Positions 12,187-22,881 of a DNA stretch of 64,000 bases are shown piece after piece. A program made the position numbers and the translations under genes. The stretch lies in assembly GCF_905147365.1 (NCBI RefSeq), contig NC_056417.1, positions 10,996,501 through 11,060,500 of the forward strand, read 5' to 3'. This DNA is from Aricia agestis. Taxonomy: Eukaryota > Arthropoda > Insecta > Lepidoptera > Lycaenidae. Within the stretch, counting starts at the first letter, position 1; the number at the start of each line of letters is the position of its first letter. The notes under the pieces are model-generated. The model saw nothing but the letters and a program-made list of their open reading frames with translations, was not told the origin of the DNA and made no database searches.

Positions 12187-12345
12187 AGGGTCAATTCAGA
12201 CCGCAACGCGATTCATAGATGCATATTTTTAACATTTGTATTGAATTGACAGATTTTAATTGTGTGAAACGTTTTGTAAAAATCTGTCAAATCCATACAA
12301 ATTTCGAAATGCATCTGCGCGTCGCGTTGCGGTCTGAATTTACCT
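12187..12345. mobile_element. MITE family C
   Basis: Inverted ends AGGGTCAATTCAGACCGCAA and TTGCGGTCTGAATTTACCT, flanked by TA on both sides. Inner sequence includes GAATTGACAGATTTTAATTG. Relatives at 16531-17164, 24189-24339, 31404-31530 and 36608-36740. Possibly Tc1/mariner-related because of the TA flanks. Confidence 0.7.
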
Positions 12346-12361
12346 TAAGTGTTGTAAAAAT

Positions 12362-12616
12362 CCATAATATGATATTATAAGTAAGAGAGTGTGTCTGTAT
12401 GCTTGTACCTACTACCTCTTAAACTGTTCAACCGATTTTGATGAAATTTGTTTTGCAGATACTTTGAGTTTCGGGAAAGGACATTTCCAAATGAAAATAA
12501 TAATAAGCATTTATTCAGTACCGTAATTTACACCACATAAGTTGTTTTAGCATTTTGGTCGTAAAGAGGTATCAGACAGACAGACACACTTTCGCGTTTA
12601 TAATATTAGTATGGAT
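12362..12616. mobile_element. two facing Helitron-like ends
   Basis: A plus-strand start (GTGTGTCTGT... CCGATTTTGATGAAATTTG) at 12370-12495 is followed by a minus-strand start (CAGACAGACACACTTTCGCG then ATAATATTAGTAT) at 12560-12616. This is a head-to-head composite of the same family. Confidence 0.5.
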
Positions 12617-13417
12617 AAGGATATTATAATTTAAGGAACAATGGATTTTTTATACTATAAATAATATAGTGATTCTACCAGATTGAATATCCCGGGGTTG
12701 GGGAATATTGGAAACATTTTCTGGCCATTACTTTGGCGTGGAGCGTCGTAATTGTCCTGACAGCTCGCTACGAAAGAATGAACTCCAATTTTACAATCGA
12801 AAAACTCATACATTTATATAAGTTATTGCTAGACGGTGCCCGTGGTTTTGCTTCGATTTCTTTTAAGGGAAATAATAAAAGAGCGCGTTAAATGTTACAT
12901 TATTTAATGAAAAAATACTTAGCTTTGTGTATTTTTTTTTAAATAATTTATTCACTTTATTACAATAGGCCTCTTGGATATCGTTGCTAAGCTACGGCAA
13001 CGCCGCGGGTCGGTTGACGGCGGAAACTCGTGACCGCTTTTCTCATATGATTCTCATACAAGTCACTGCACTTTTTTGGTAATTGTTTATGTTTTAGCAC
13101 AATAAAAAGTAATGAGCCAAATTACTATTAAGTTTGGATTTCGGAATATTTCCACAGACTTTTTCCGCGGAAAATCTGTATCGAAAGCTATATTTACTTA
13201 AATATACACGATCATGAAATATTCTTTCAAGTTCATTGAATATGATTTTTTACTGTGTATTTATTTATTTGTAAGATCATCTTATTGGTTACCTATTACT
13301 TATTAGTTATTACTAATAACAGGTTGTTTACCTAATTAAAAATTATAGGGCGCAAACTATTCCAAAGCAATCATGTTCATGAGGTCTTCGAGCCCTATAC
13401 ATGTTTTACAGTATACA
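12617..13417. other. AT-rich spacer
   Basis: No gene recognised. A GC-richer patch at 12990-13035 belongs to no element I know. Confidence 0.45.
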
Positions 13418-13609
13418 TTAAGCCCGGCCGCACATTGTCCGAATTCTGATCAGAAACAGTTGAATTTCGCCGGACCGCCACCCCGCACACTATCCGAAAT
13501 ATCCTTCCGGCGAGTTCGAGCTCACTCGGCTCAGTACAAAATGTAAAAGACAGCGCGGACGTTCAACTGTTTCGTATCAGAAATTTCGGACAATGTGCGG
13601 CCGGGCTAA
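13418..13609. mobile_element. MITE family D with ~45-bp inverted repeats
   Basis: Left AGCCCGGCCGCACATTGTCC, right the reverse GGACAATGTGCGGCCGGGCT. The match continues into CAGAAACAGTTGAA. Flanked by TTA/TAA-like bases. Non-coding. Confidence 0.7.
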
Positions 13610-13913
13610 TACGCCAAACTGAACTAACAGTTTGTAGGCGTTCCGCTCAAACACAAATATTACATGCAATTGCAATACAATGATAATTACACAAAATATA
13701 TACTAACAAATAACAATTACGAATCTAAAAAGTGAGATGTGTGTATGTGTGCCATGTTTTGAAATGGCTAAAAAAACTTCCGACAGAACGTAATGACCTG
13801 ATCGAAAACTCGTAAGATGGTGAGAGAGTAAACGCTGGCGCGGCGTAAAAATAGTAGTTTGAATTATATTCAATTTTTAAATTGCATATAATTCAAGTTT
13901 ATTTGAATTAAAT

Positions 13914-14104
13914 CCATACTAATATTATAAATGCGAGAGTCAGTCTGTCTGTAACTGAAACGATTACGGTGAGGTTTGGTATGGGGATATTTTAAGTTCC
14001 GGAAAAGGACATAGGATAGGTACTTTTTATCCCAAAAAAATGTATGGTTCTTTCGCGATGAACGAATTTTGGCGCAATGGAGATCCGGGCATCATCTACT
14101 AGAT
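13914..14104 (+). mobile_element. Helitron-like repeat, partial
   Basis: Starts ATACTAATATTATAAATGCG, then CTGT repeats, and ends TCCGGGCATCATCTACTAG. Confidence 0.65.
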
Positions 14105-14135
14105 GCTGTATGTAAATATGCAAATACGTATAATC

Positions 14136-14431
14136 CATAAAGTTAATAAACCTAGCGGAATAGAGAAACAAGGGCCTGAGCAAGAGAGATGTCACTATCA
14201 GTAACACTGCGTGGTAAAAAGAGACGTGATACATGACAGCAGAACCGATTTCTTTTCATCTGTTTGACGTCCAGTTGGTACTTATCGGGACGTTGACAAT
14301 TTAATCTCTTAGAAAGATGCTTGTGTAAGTGTATACGTAAACAAATTTTTACACACAGACGTAAATCAATTTCGGTTTCGTTTGACAGCTCGAGATTGTT
14401 GCTCTATTCCGCTAGGTATATTAACTTTATG
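14136..14431. mobile_element. hAT-type MITE (family E), intact, 8-bp target duplication
   Basis: 296 bases with ~36-bp inverted ends (CATAAAGTTAATAAACCTAG left, reverse complement at the right, two mismatches). The 8-bp direct repeat GTATAATC stands directly on both sides. An 8-bp duplication is the hAT hallmark. Copies at 25087-25380 and 29127-29318. No coding capacity. Confidence 0.8.
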
Positions 14432-14651
14432 GTATAATCCGATGTATGCCATACAACATGGTACATTTAACAAGTTTGTGGAAAACTTATAACAGTTATA
14501 GGTACATTACGGATTCCTTTAGTTAACGACTCGCTGAACAAAAGTATTGTGAAGTCCACACGACACAATCTCCGATGTTGTTCACTGAGCAGAATAACTG
14601 TAAACGAAACTTGGCTGACCAGCTTTTGTTATTTGTATTATTATTATTATT

Positions 14652-14850
14652 TTATGAAATAAGGAGGCAATCGAGCGAAGGGGTCACCTGATGGAAAGCA
14701 ACTACCGTCGCCCATGGACACTCGCAACATCAGAAGAGCTGCAGGTGCGTTGCCGGCCTTTTAAGAGGTAATAGGGTAATAGGGGAGAATAGGAATGGGA
14801 AGGGAAGGGAATAGGGGAGGGTAGGGAAGGGAATAGGGTAGGGGATTGGC
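14652..14850 (-). mobile_element. poly-A repeat (family A), 5'-truncated
   Basis: Reverse copy keeping the GGTCACCTGATGGAAAGCAAC end and the AGGGTAGGGAAGG stretch; the 5' third is lost at about 14850. 5' truncation fits retrotransposition. Confidence 0.7.
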
Positions 14851-14867
14851 TCTCTTCTTGAAGGTTC

Positions 14868-14960
14868 ATATAATATACGTGCTTTTGCCTGCGGCTTCGC
14901 TCGCGTTCAGAAGTATGTATTATTAAATACAAACTTTCATCCCCTATTTGAACGCCTTGC
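14868..14960 (-). mobile_element. Helitron-like fragment
   Basis: Reverse fragment with GCTTTTGCCTGCGGCTTCGC and CAAACTTTCATCCCCTATTT, the same family as 15197-15401 and 39971-40195. Confidence 0.55.
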
Positions 14961-15196
14961 AGGTGGAATCGGCATTATTATCATGCAAATTGTATACTTA
15001 ATATATTGAGGTTATAACTTAATAGTTAGAATTTTTAAGGGATTTATTTTCTTCTTTGTAGAGTATTTAAATAAAAGCTTTTTTCAAAAAGTTTTTTGCT
15101 TATATTAATCCTTGCAGACGCTTTAATGTATACATAACATGCATTATAAGTAATTATCTCCTTCATTAGTTAAATAATTTAACAATACAATAACAA

Positions 15197-15401
15197 TCTA
15201 TATATATAAAACTCAAAGGTGACTGACTGACTGATTGACATAGTGATCTATCAACTCACAGCCCAAACCACTGGACCGATCGGGTTGAATTTTGGGGGGA
15301 TTTTGATCGATTCTACCTCCAAGGGGTTAAAATAGGGGATGAAAATTTGTATATATTAATACTTCTTGACGCGAGTGAAGCCGCGGGCAAAAGCTCGTAT
15401 G
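15197..15401 (+). mobile_element. Helitron-like repeat (ATATAAAACTCAAAGGTGAC type)
   Basis: Starts ATATATAAAACTCAAAGGTG with GACTGACTGACTG, and ends GAAGCCGCGGGCAAAAGCTC. A reverse copy is at 39971-40195. Confidence 0.65.
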
Positions 15402-16530
15402 TTATAAGTACAATAATAATACAGTTATAAACAAATATCCTTGTGTGGTGAATTAGAAAAGGCGTTAGATAGCCAAGGACAAAACATTGTAAAGCATAGT
15501 TATTGCGTTATAATTATTATCATAAGAATCAGGAGATATATATTTTACGTAGTAACTATAATTGGAACGAAGTTCCTTATTGCGCGTTGCGAAAGGAGGC
15601 TAGACGGAAAAAGTTGTAACGACATGACACTTTTGTGTCAACTGAGCAAAAATGCTATAGTCGTAAGCCGTGCGGTAGCACGTGTTTCTCTCTCTGTCTC
15701 TTTCTCTCTCTCTACCTCTCTCACTCTCTTTTATTTAACTTCATTCCATCCGGGTGTCCCTTGACACCTCTCAAGTTTTTTAGTAATTTGTATTACATCG
15801 CTTGATATTTAAAGTGTGATATAATTTCATGTTGTACAAGACAAACCATGTCTTTGTTTATTTTAGACAAGTTTGTCAACGTCCTAGTTAATAATTAACT
15901 AAGTTAGTTCCATTACATTTAGTACTTGTAAGTTGTGGATTGTACGTGTGAGTGCTGAATTTTTTTTAATCTCGCTTGCACTCAGTTTATATGTATAGAT
16001 CTTGATGAAAATTAAAAACTGAGCAAACAGATAACCTGATGGAGAGTGATGATACCCGCAACAACAGATAGGTTGCTTTACTGGTCTTTGAATTGGGCAC
16101 GCTTCTTATATGTTTTAAAATTTTAATATTATATCCGTGTCTTGGAAATACTGTAGGGACCATGTATGTGTGAATGTGCGAGTGTCAGCAGTTTTGTGTC
16201 TGGGAGGCGATGTAGGCTAGAGACGACGGGCAGTCACTGCGTGAGGCCTTGTCAGAATGTACGAGTGTTAGTTTCGGGACAATAAAAGGCCAAGTGTAAT
16301 ATCAGTTATTTGTTTCATTGATGCAACCCGGGGACTTAGTAATGAGGGACTAGAGAGACCGTTGGTGAAATGTTAATTCCGATGGTTTTTACCACTTGGC
16401 TTATGCAACATAAGCTTCCTAAAATTTTTGTGCAATACAGGAACCAAATTTACGCTCCTGCGACGAGGTATACCTTAAATTAACTGAAATAAATCACTGA
16501 ATACCGCCAGTCCTTAAACTAGTGACCGCT
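15402..16530. other. spacer with CT microsatellite
   Basis: A CT-rich simple repeat occupies 15679-15733. The open frame at 15441-15764 runs through that repeat, shows no domain and is not called. The remainder is AT-rich without recognised genes. Confidence 0.5.
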
Positions 16531-17164
16531 AGGGTCAATTCAGACCTCATCGTGGCGCGTAGAAGCAATAAAATTCTAAAGTACTGAATTGACAGATTTC
16601 AATAGGGATGATGACAAGGTCAAAGATTAGCGAATTTTGTTAATAAAATAAAGAAATCCCGGTAAAAAACCCGTGTTAGCAAAATTTCAGCTTGATAGGA
16701 TTTGTATTTTTTTTGTTATGCGCCTTCAAAATTGGATATTCAAGTCGAATTTTTTTTCAATTAAATTTCTTAATATTTGTATACAATTCGATAACTTATG
16801 CAATTATAAGCAACTTTTGTTATGAAACCACTTTCATAAACGCAATATTTAATATATCTGTCGAACAAAGTTGTTTCCCGATGCGTACAAACTACGAAAC
16901 ACTGACGTCATACTTTCGTAGCACTTTGTATGGAGCGTTTCGGGCAGGTTTTTTTTATGAAATATTTGAATTGTCATATCTTAGTGAATTTTTAAGCTAT
17001 CAGAGTCATTCTTTCAGCGATGTTTATATTTTTAAGTATCTTTCAATTACCGATAAGAAAAAAAAATAGTCCTCATGCCTATTGCGTGAGTCGTCTTTCA
17101 AATCTATCAAATCCATACAAAAGAAATGCAGTTTACGCGTCGCGGTTCGGTCTGATTTAACCCT
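16531..17164. mobile_element. MITE family C interrupted by MITE family B
   Basis: The outer element has ends AGGGTCAATTCAGACC (16531) and GGTCTGATTTAACCCT (17164). At its centre, between TTTCAAT and ATTGCGTGAG, sits a full family-B MITE at 16604-17080. Uninterrupted relatives read TTCAATTGCGTGAG there, so the insertion duplicated AT. The 125-codon open frame at 16692-17069 is a by-product. Confidence 0.78.
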
Positions 17165-17560
17165 GAAAATGTAAATATCTTGTTTCACTCTAATTTACTG
17201 TAAATTAATACTAAAATAGTAAGAAGTTTCTTCGTAAACACACGATCAATTGTGCTATTATAATATTGCTCTACTATTAGATGCCGTATGAGAGTTAAGT
17301 GCACTGTAGTTCTTTTTACTAAGTATTTTTCTTACTAAGAGATTCTTTAGGTACACTTAAGTAAGTTTACAATTAAGAATACGTTGAAGTGAAGTCTACA
17401 TTTAAAGAAGACGTCAAAAAATACCCAGAAGCTTTTATAGTTAGTCCTTTTTTACACTCTCGTTATATTTAGTCTCTACTATGTCTATTGTGACCAGGAT
17501 GTTTTGGCGTGTGCAAAACATTAATATAGGGGTGGGTTCGAAGCAACTGCCTCTTAAGTC
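17165..17560. other. spacer, nothing recognised
   Basis: AT-rich sequence; no gene. Confidence 0.45.
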
Positions 17561-17909
17561 TAGGGCTGCCATCATCTAAACTGCCGTCGCCGCGCGCCGG
17601 TCAAGTACAAAAAATACTCGGACATTTTGGTCGAAATGTGGCTATTTCCCCGGACACCTCTTAAAAGTATTCAAGATTATGTCTTGCCAATTTTTGCTAA
17701 AACATCTTTTTTTTTCTAAAAAAAGTCTGATTAACTCAAGTCCTTGAAATCGTACTTGATTTTGATCAGAGAAGAAACCATGTGGATTTCTCTGTCGACT
17801 AAAGTGTACGGATTTCACCCGGACACTTTTCAAAAACCCGGCCGGACGGTTCCCGGACGCCCTTCAAACTAGGACAAATCCGGGGAAACCCGGACGGATG
17901 GCAGCCCTA
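17561..17909. mobile_element. hAT-like element with GGGCTGCCATC ends
   Basis: Inverted ends TAGGGCTGCCATC and GATGGCAGCCCTA. The 8-mer CTCTTAAG occurs at 17551-17558 and again at 17910-17917, a hAT-sized duplication (two extra bases, TC, lie before the left end). The interior has the CCGGACGGTTCCCGG motif. Non-coding; the 63-codon reverse frame inside is not a gene. Confidence 0.65.
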
Positions 17910-18491
17910 CTCTTAAGATGATCGCACGTTTATCAGCGTGCTTGCTGAACCCCCCGCATGTTAAAATATTTTGTTGCGTGAAATTCTGTGATGTGAAACC
18001 TTTTCCGCAACGTACGCGCCGCATTTCGTAGTGCGGTGCGTTTTAGTCACGCAATGAAAAGTCCTTGCAAGATTGTATTATAGGTATTATTTCTCAATAA
18101 AAAAAACATAAACGCGAGTGGGCTTATTAACAATCTTAAAATCCACAGTCCACTCTATGCAGTCAATTACAAAAAACAAAGGATTAATTCACATTTTCTT
18201 GATAAGTAATTTCACGGCGCGGAAAATCGTAAAAGGGTTTTTTAAAGTGCTCCAAGGGGGTGGGGTGGGGATTAAAAGGGGGAGGAGTTGGTGTGATGGG
18301 GGAGAGGGGGGTGGAACAAGCTCGTTAGCGACAATTTTTCTCAAAGCTCGCCCGGGGATTGTCAGAGTCCCGATTGTGACGAATTACGTCGGAAACAGTG
18401 TGCCGCGTTCTTTTTATTCAATTAAACATGGAAATTCGAAACTACAAAGATAAAATTTGCGGGTTCTGTTGTCTATTTCGTTATAAGGAAT
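17910..18491. other. spacer with G-rich tract
   Basis: Contains a plus-strand G-run array at 18256-18313 (runs of five, four, four and five G, then six G near 18306). The frame at 18118-18453 spans this tract and has no recognisable domain, so it is not called as a gene. Confidence 0.5.
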
Positions 18492-18726
18492 AGCTTTGTC
18501 CACATTGTGCCTTTTTCTATTATCAAGGGCATGCCTTATAGCGCTGTCAACAGCGCTATAAGGCATGCCCGTAACGCGCGTTGAAATCGTAGCGCGCGCT
18601 ATAACACTTTTCTTTCAACGCGGGTGGATTTTGACGTGCGTCATGGGCATGCCACATCTTCGCTGTTGACTGCGCTATAACGCATGCCCTTGCTGAACAA
18701 AAAAAAGGCACAATGTGGACAAAGCG
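18492..18726. mobile_element. MITE family F, foldback
   Basis: Ends AGCTTTGTCCACATTGTGCC and GGCACAATGTGGACAAAGC. Inside are inverted copies of AAGGGCATGC and a tight palindrome at 18526-18569 (21-base arms, loop CA). Relatives at 19569-19791 and 24016-24185. Confidence 0.72.
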
Positions 18727-18823
18727 AATGTGTTATGTGGCATTGCTTTAGTTTCAGGAAGTCAATAATTAATTTTTACAATCGGACAACAACAGTGCTA
18801 TTAGTCTGCTTATAATATTATTA

Positions 18824-19014
18824 CTAGATCACGACCGTTGCACCAAATCGCGTGAAAACCTTACAATTTTCCGGGATCAAAAGTATCCTATGTCCTTTTT
18901 CGGGACTCAAGTACTCCATACTAAACTTCAGCAAAATCGGTCCAGCGTTTTGGGCTTTAAGAGGTAACAGACAGATAGACAGACACACCTTCGCATTAAT
19001 TATAATATTATGTA
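18824..19014 (-). mobile_element. Helitron-like repeat, partial
   Basis: Reverse copy with the CTGT repeats near 18965-18990 and the AACGGTCGTGATCTAGTA end. Confidence 0.6.
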
Positions 19015-19183
19015 GATAAAATAGAGCTTGCATTATCAATTTTATAGGATAAGGATTCACTTACCAATTATTATAGGTATCGACGCGAGAGCAAGGTCCT
19101 GTAGGAACGAAGGACCAAAAAGATCTGCAGTGTTTCTACATATAGATAGGCATGGAATAAAACAACCAGACATATAATACTAC

Positions 19184-19215
19184 TATAAACAGCACTCGTT
19201 GGAGTGCTGTTTATA
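19184..19215. repeat. perfect 14-bp hairpin
   Basis: Arms TATAAACAGCACTC and GAGTGCTGTTTATA with loop GTTG. No larger element seen around it. Confidence 0.6.
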
Positions 19216-19568
19216 TCGGTTTTGTATGTGTCTAAACTCTAAGCCAAAAATACCCAAAACTCTATGTTATCAGAATATTCGTGTATTGTAACTAGTCTTG
19301 TGATAAAATAAACACATGACCACAACAAACACAAAGACAGTCTCAAGGTGTACTTCCCATTTAATCAAAGTCCGCCCGGAATTGTATTAAGAAGTAATTA
19401 ATTTTAGTTGGCGTCGGCACGCCGCGTAATTACCAAACTAATTAAAACGCAGATTCCGTAATTAATCTTTTCAGTGGCTTCTTTTTAATCGAATCAACGT
19501 TTGTTGCGAGAGAACTCCGATTGTGTAGTCAAAAGAATTGTATGCAAGTATTAAGCTGATCACACATT

Positions 19569-19791
19569 AGCTATGTCCACACTGTGCACTTTCATCTTCA
19601 ATTTTCGTCATCTTTCGTTTTGGCGCATTCAATAATTGAATGCGTCAACAAACGCAACGCCAACATTGTCATGCGAAAGTTTTGGATACGGTCAGAGCGC
19701 ATGTGTCGCGGGCATGCCTCACGTGCGCTGTTTACTGCGCTATTACGCATGCCCTTGATGAACAAAAAAGGCACAGTGTACGGACATAGTT
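19569..19791. mobile_element. MITE family F
   Basis: Ends AGCTATGTCCACACTGTGC and GCACAGTGTACGGACATAGT. Contains GCGCATTCAATAATTGAATG and GGGCATGCC motifs shared with the other family-F copies. Confidence 0.68.
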
Positions 19792-20020
19792 ATTTGTAGT
19801 ACGCGTCGAACGGTTGTGCGGACCAATATTATGCACAAATATAGTGGTTTTTAACACGTTCACTGCGGATCAAGCCCAAATCGGCCTGCCGCGGAATTTC
19901 AGCTGATGAAGACGAAGAAAACTATGTCCCTCTCACTCGGTGCGGAACGACTATTTTAGGTGTTTGTAAACGTACGACAGAGAAAAATATATATTTGAGA
20001 TGGTGTTAAAAATTATACGT

Positions 20021-20183
20021 CATTTAAACCCAGCCCAACTTAGTGAGAAGTATACAAGAACGTTCTCTCTTTCATTGATCTCTCATCTCTCATTCATATC
20101 TCAATATCTCAACTTTCAACTTTCAATGGTACTCTCTTAACTCATTCAGATAACGACACGACAGGAAAACAACAAAATACAGT
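20021..20183. repeat. direct repeat, copy 1 (with 21504-21659)
   Basis: About 160 bases starting CATTTAAACCCAGCCCAACT and ending AACAACAAAATACAGT, repeated 1.48 kb downstream with few differences. Pyrimidine-rich. Element class unknown. Confidence 0.7.
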
Positions 20184-20499
20184 GTTAAAAATTATAGGTG
20201 TTCCCTATAAAATCATCACGGCGGGTCTTAGCAGCCTACTTCGCACTGACGGTGACAAAAATCAACTCGGTGCGGCAATTGGCCTATTGCAGCCCGCCGT
20301 CCAAACAAGCGGTTGGCGACCTGCATAGCTAGCACGGGGTTTCCCAGTCGATTCTTCGGAAGAAAGTAATGGCAGTTTCTTTCCCATGTCTACATATCTT
20401 TTTCCCGAGCATGGCACCACCCATCGACTTGAGTTTCAGTGGATAAAGACAAGAAACTCTTTCCATAGCAACCATTATAGCAACGGCAATTTTTTTTTT
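20184..20499. other. spacer
   Basis: No gene recognised. Confidence 0.4.
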
Positions 20500-20772
20500 G
20501 ACATTTAGTTTCTTGGTTCTTTTTTTTTATTATGGCACCTCGGCTATAAAACCATGGCCAGTGTCGAGTAAATGGCGGCAAATTCAAATAATCGACGTGT
20601 AGCAACCCTGTCTATAGCCGGAATTATAGTTTTGATCTACGAAATACGCATAATAAAAACTAAGGAACTTTATTATTCGTAGTATCTATAAAACCATGGC
20701 CATCGACACTTGCCATGGTTTTATAGCCAAGTGCCATAATAAAAATAAAAACAGAATCAAGAAACTAAATGT
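20500..20772. mobile_element. inverted-repeat element
   Basis: Arms of about 68 bases (20500-20567 and 20703-20772) begin ACATTTAGTTTCTTG and include GGCTATAAAACCATGGC in opposite orientation. Probably a MITE. The frames at 20390-20605 and 20686-20881 are by-products. Confidence 0.6.
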
Positions 20773-21503
20773 TAAAAGCGGATCGTCATGCTTGACATAT
20801 AGATTTTCAAAAGCGGAAGATTTCGAGATACGAAAGAAACTTTTTCTCCAATGTTTTTCCGGTAAAACTGTCAAAATTTAGTTTCTTTCGTTTGTCCACG
20901 TGCTTGTGCTAGCTATGCTGGTGTAGCACGGAGCGGCGAGCGCGGTGTCCGCCTCGCCAGTTAGTGTTGTCCAATCTATCGACGTACGTCACGATTTTTT
21001 TATTCCATAAAATTTGGGAACAGAAGATCATGTCCTTGAGATGAGCGTTAAACGACGAAATTGTGCAGGGTGCTATTAAAAACTGCGGGAACTTTTTAAA
21101 ACTTACTTTTATGTATTTAATATCAAATATTTATTGATTATACGATTGTATATTATGTATATTGTATAATGTATAACGTGTCGACCCAAAACTTCTTTGG
21201 GCACCGCTTGGGACCGTTTAGGGTCGAGGCACAATTTCGCACATTTGCATATTAACTTAATAAGGGTTCGCTTAATTGTTCTCATACAACTTTCCTTCGT
21301 ATTCAATTTGATAACATTCATTTTAATAATGTTTATAAATATTAAAATTAATTTAACAATACATAACCCAAAACAAACAACACATTAAATATAAAACAAA
21401 GTTCATTTTTATTTTGTTAGGTACATAAATTATTGTTGTAAGAAGTAGTTGTTCTTCGAGCGTTCGGATTGTTTATTAAAACTCCTTTGTGATGTTGGTC
21501 AGT
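20773..21503. other. spacer, nothing recognised
   Basis: AT-rich; no gene. The two overlapping frames at 21109-21388 lack domains. Confidence 0.45.
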
Positions 21504-21659
21504 CATTTAAACCCAGCCCAACTTAGTGAGAAGTATACAAGAACGTTCTCTCTCTCATTGATCTCTCATCTCTCATTCATATCTCAACTTTCAACTTTCA
21601 ATGTTACTCTTTTAACTCATTTAGAGAACGACACGACAGGAAAACAACAAAATACAGTA
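21504..21659. repeat. direct repeat, copy 2 (with 20021-20183)
   Basis: Second copy of the ~160-base sequence, same orientation. Confidence 0.7.
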
Positions 21660-21769
21660 GGCTCGATAGTCCGAACACTCAAAATATATTCCCTGTTCGG
21701 AATTTGGATGTGCGCAGCGTTCGGATTATAGTATACAGACATTTTTAAAGCCATTATCCATATCCATAT

Positions 21770-22298
21770 TGTTACGTGCTAGGGTTCGAAGGAATTGGAG
21801 AGAAAGACCTGCTGACTCTCTTGAAGACTTTATTCACTAAGTCCAGGTCACACAAGCACACACTAGGTCACAGCACTTAGCACTAAGTCCAAACACTAAT
21901 CGCAGGTTTCACTGGTTCACTCACTTTTGATCATTTGTTGTCACTCCGAAATCGCCTTGATGATAGCTCGAAACGAACTGAATTCCGGGCCGTCTACCTG
22001 CGGCTTTTTATATGGCGAAACGAATTCCAGAAAGTTCCCGATTCACGTAAACAAGTGGAACTTTCTAGGAGGCTCGAGCATGTACCACAATAAACATAAA
22101 CAACTAAACACGTAAACAAAAATAAACCGGTAAACACGTAATAAATGTTGGACTTTTCTAGAAGGTTCGAGTATGTACTTGCGCTCCTCATGCCATCTAG
22201 TATTGAGTAGGGGATTTATGTTGTCGGTGTTCCCTCGATAAGTTTCGCTGGTTTGACGCTAGATGGCACTACATGTCCGTATACCGTGTACCGTAACA
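21770..22298 (-). mobile_element. solo LTR of a retrotransposon
   Basis: 529 bases with ends TGTTACG and CGTAACA, flanked by the 4-bp duplication ATAT (21766-21769 and 22299-22302). On the minus strand it holds a TATA box (CCATATAAAAAG near 22010) and, 170 bases further, the poly-A signal GAATAAAG, giving U3-R-U5 order. No internal coding part or second LTR is present, so it is the product of LTR-LTR recombination. The 4-bp duplication fits Gypsy-like elements. The U3 carries heat-shock-element-like motifs (listed separately). Confidence 0.78.
22025..22168. promoter_or_regulatory. heat-shock-element-like motifs in the solo LTR
   Basis: TTCCAGAAAGTTC (22025-22037) and TTCTAGAAGGTTC (22156-22168) both match the three-unit HSF site TTCnnGAAnnTTC exactly. 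GAACTTTCTAGGA (22058-22070) matches two units with the third off by one base. All lie upstream of the minus-strand TATA box, where an LTR promoter would use them. Function is inferred from motif only. Confidence 0.6.
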
Positions 22299-22309
22299 AT
22301 ATGTATCTA

Positions 22310-22492
22310 TATCCATACTAATATTACAAATTCGAAAGTGTGTCAGTATGTCTGTTGAAAATTGTGGAAACAATTTTGTTGAAATTTTATGGATGGTTTT
22401 GCTGTTTGGTATGGAAATATTTTTAGTCCCGGAAAAATGCACGGCTTCCACGCGTTAAACGATTTTCTTTGCAACAGAATCGCGGGTAAAGG
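22310..22492 (+). mobile_element. Helitron-like repeat, partial
   Basis: Starts ATACTAATATTACAAATTCG with GTATGTCTGT, and ends AACAGAATCGCGGGTAAAGG. Confidence 0.55.
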
Positions 22493-22520
22493 CTGAAAAG
22501 GTTGCAGTTAGACTATACTG

Positions 22521-22881
22521 AGGTTGGGTTGCACCAACTAACTTTAACTATAACTTTAACCATAACTACAGTGCAAAATGTCAAATCTTTGGTTAAAGTT
22601 AAATATGGCGTCCAAAGACGCCATATTTAACCTCCGCTCATACGTATATCTGAAAATTTACTACCTATGTGTTACAGTGTTATATTTTTCCTGTCGATTT
22701 TTACGGATAATTCAATTTTTTATACCCTCAATCCCGTTACCTGTAGCTTCAATAAAAAATAAACGCAACAGACATCTGTGAATTTCTCCGGTTAAAGAGG
22801 TTAAAGTTAAAGCTAAAGGACGCCATATTTAACTATAACCATAACTTTAACTTTAACCACGCCTCTGGTGCAACCCAACCT
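22521..22881. mobile_element. MITE family G (GGTTGGGTTGCACCA ends)
   Basis: 361 bases with ends AGGTTGGGTTGCACCA and TGGTGCAACCCAACCT. The interior has TTTAACTATAACTTTAACC repeats in both orientations and the palindrome ATGGCGTCCAAAGACGCCAT. Non-coding. Confidence 0.75.

Noticed and set aside
16692..17069. 125-codon plus-strand open frame
   Set aside because: Lies inside a non-coding family-B MITE whose other copy does not keep the frame.
18118..18453. 111-codon plus-strand open frame
   Set aside because: Runs through a G-rich low-complexity tract; no domain, no splice context.
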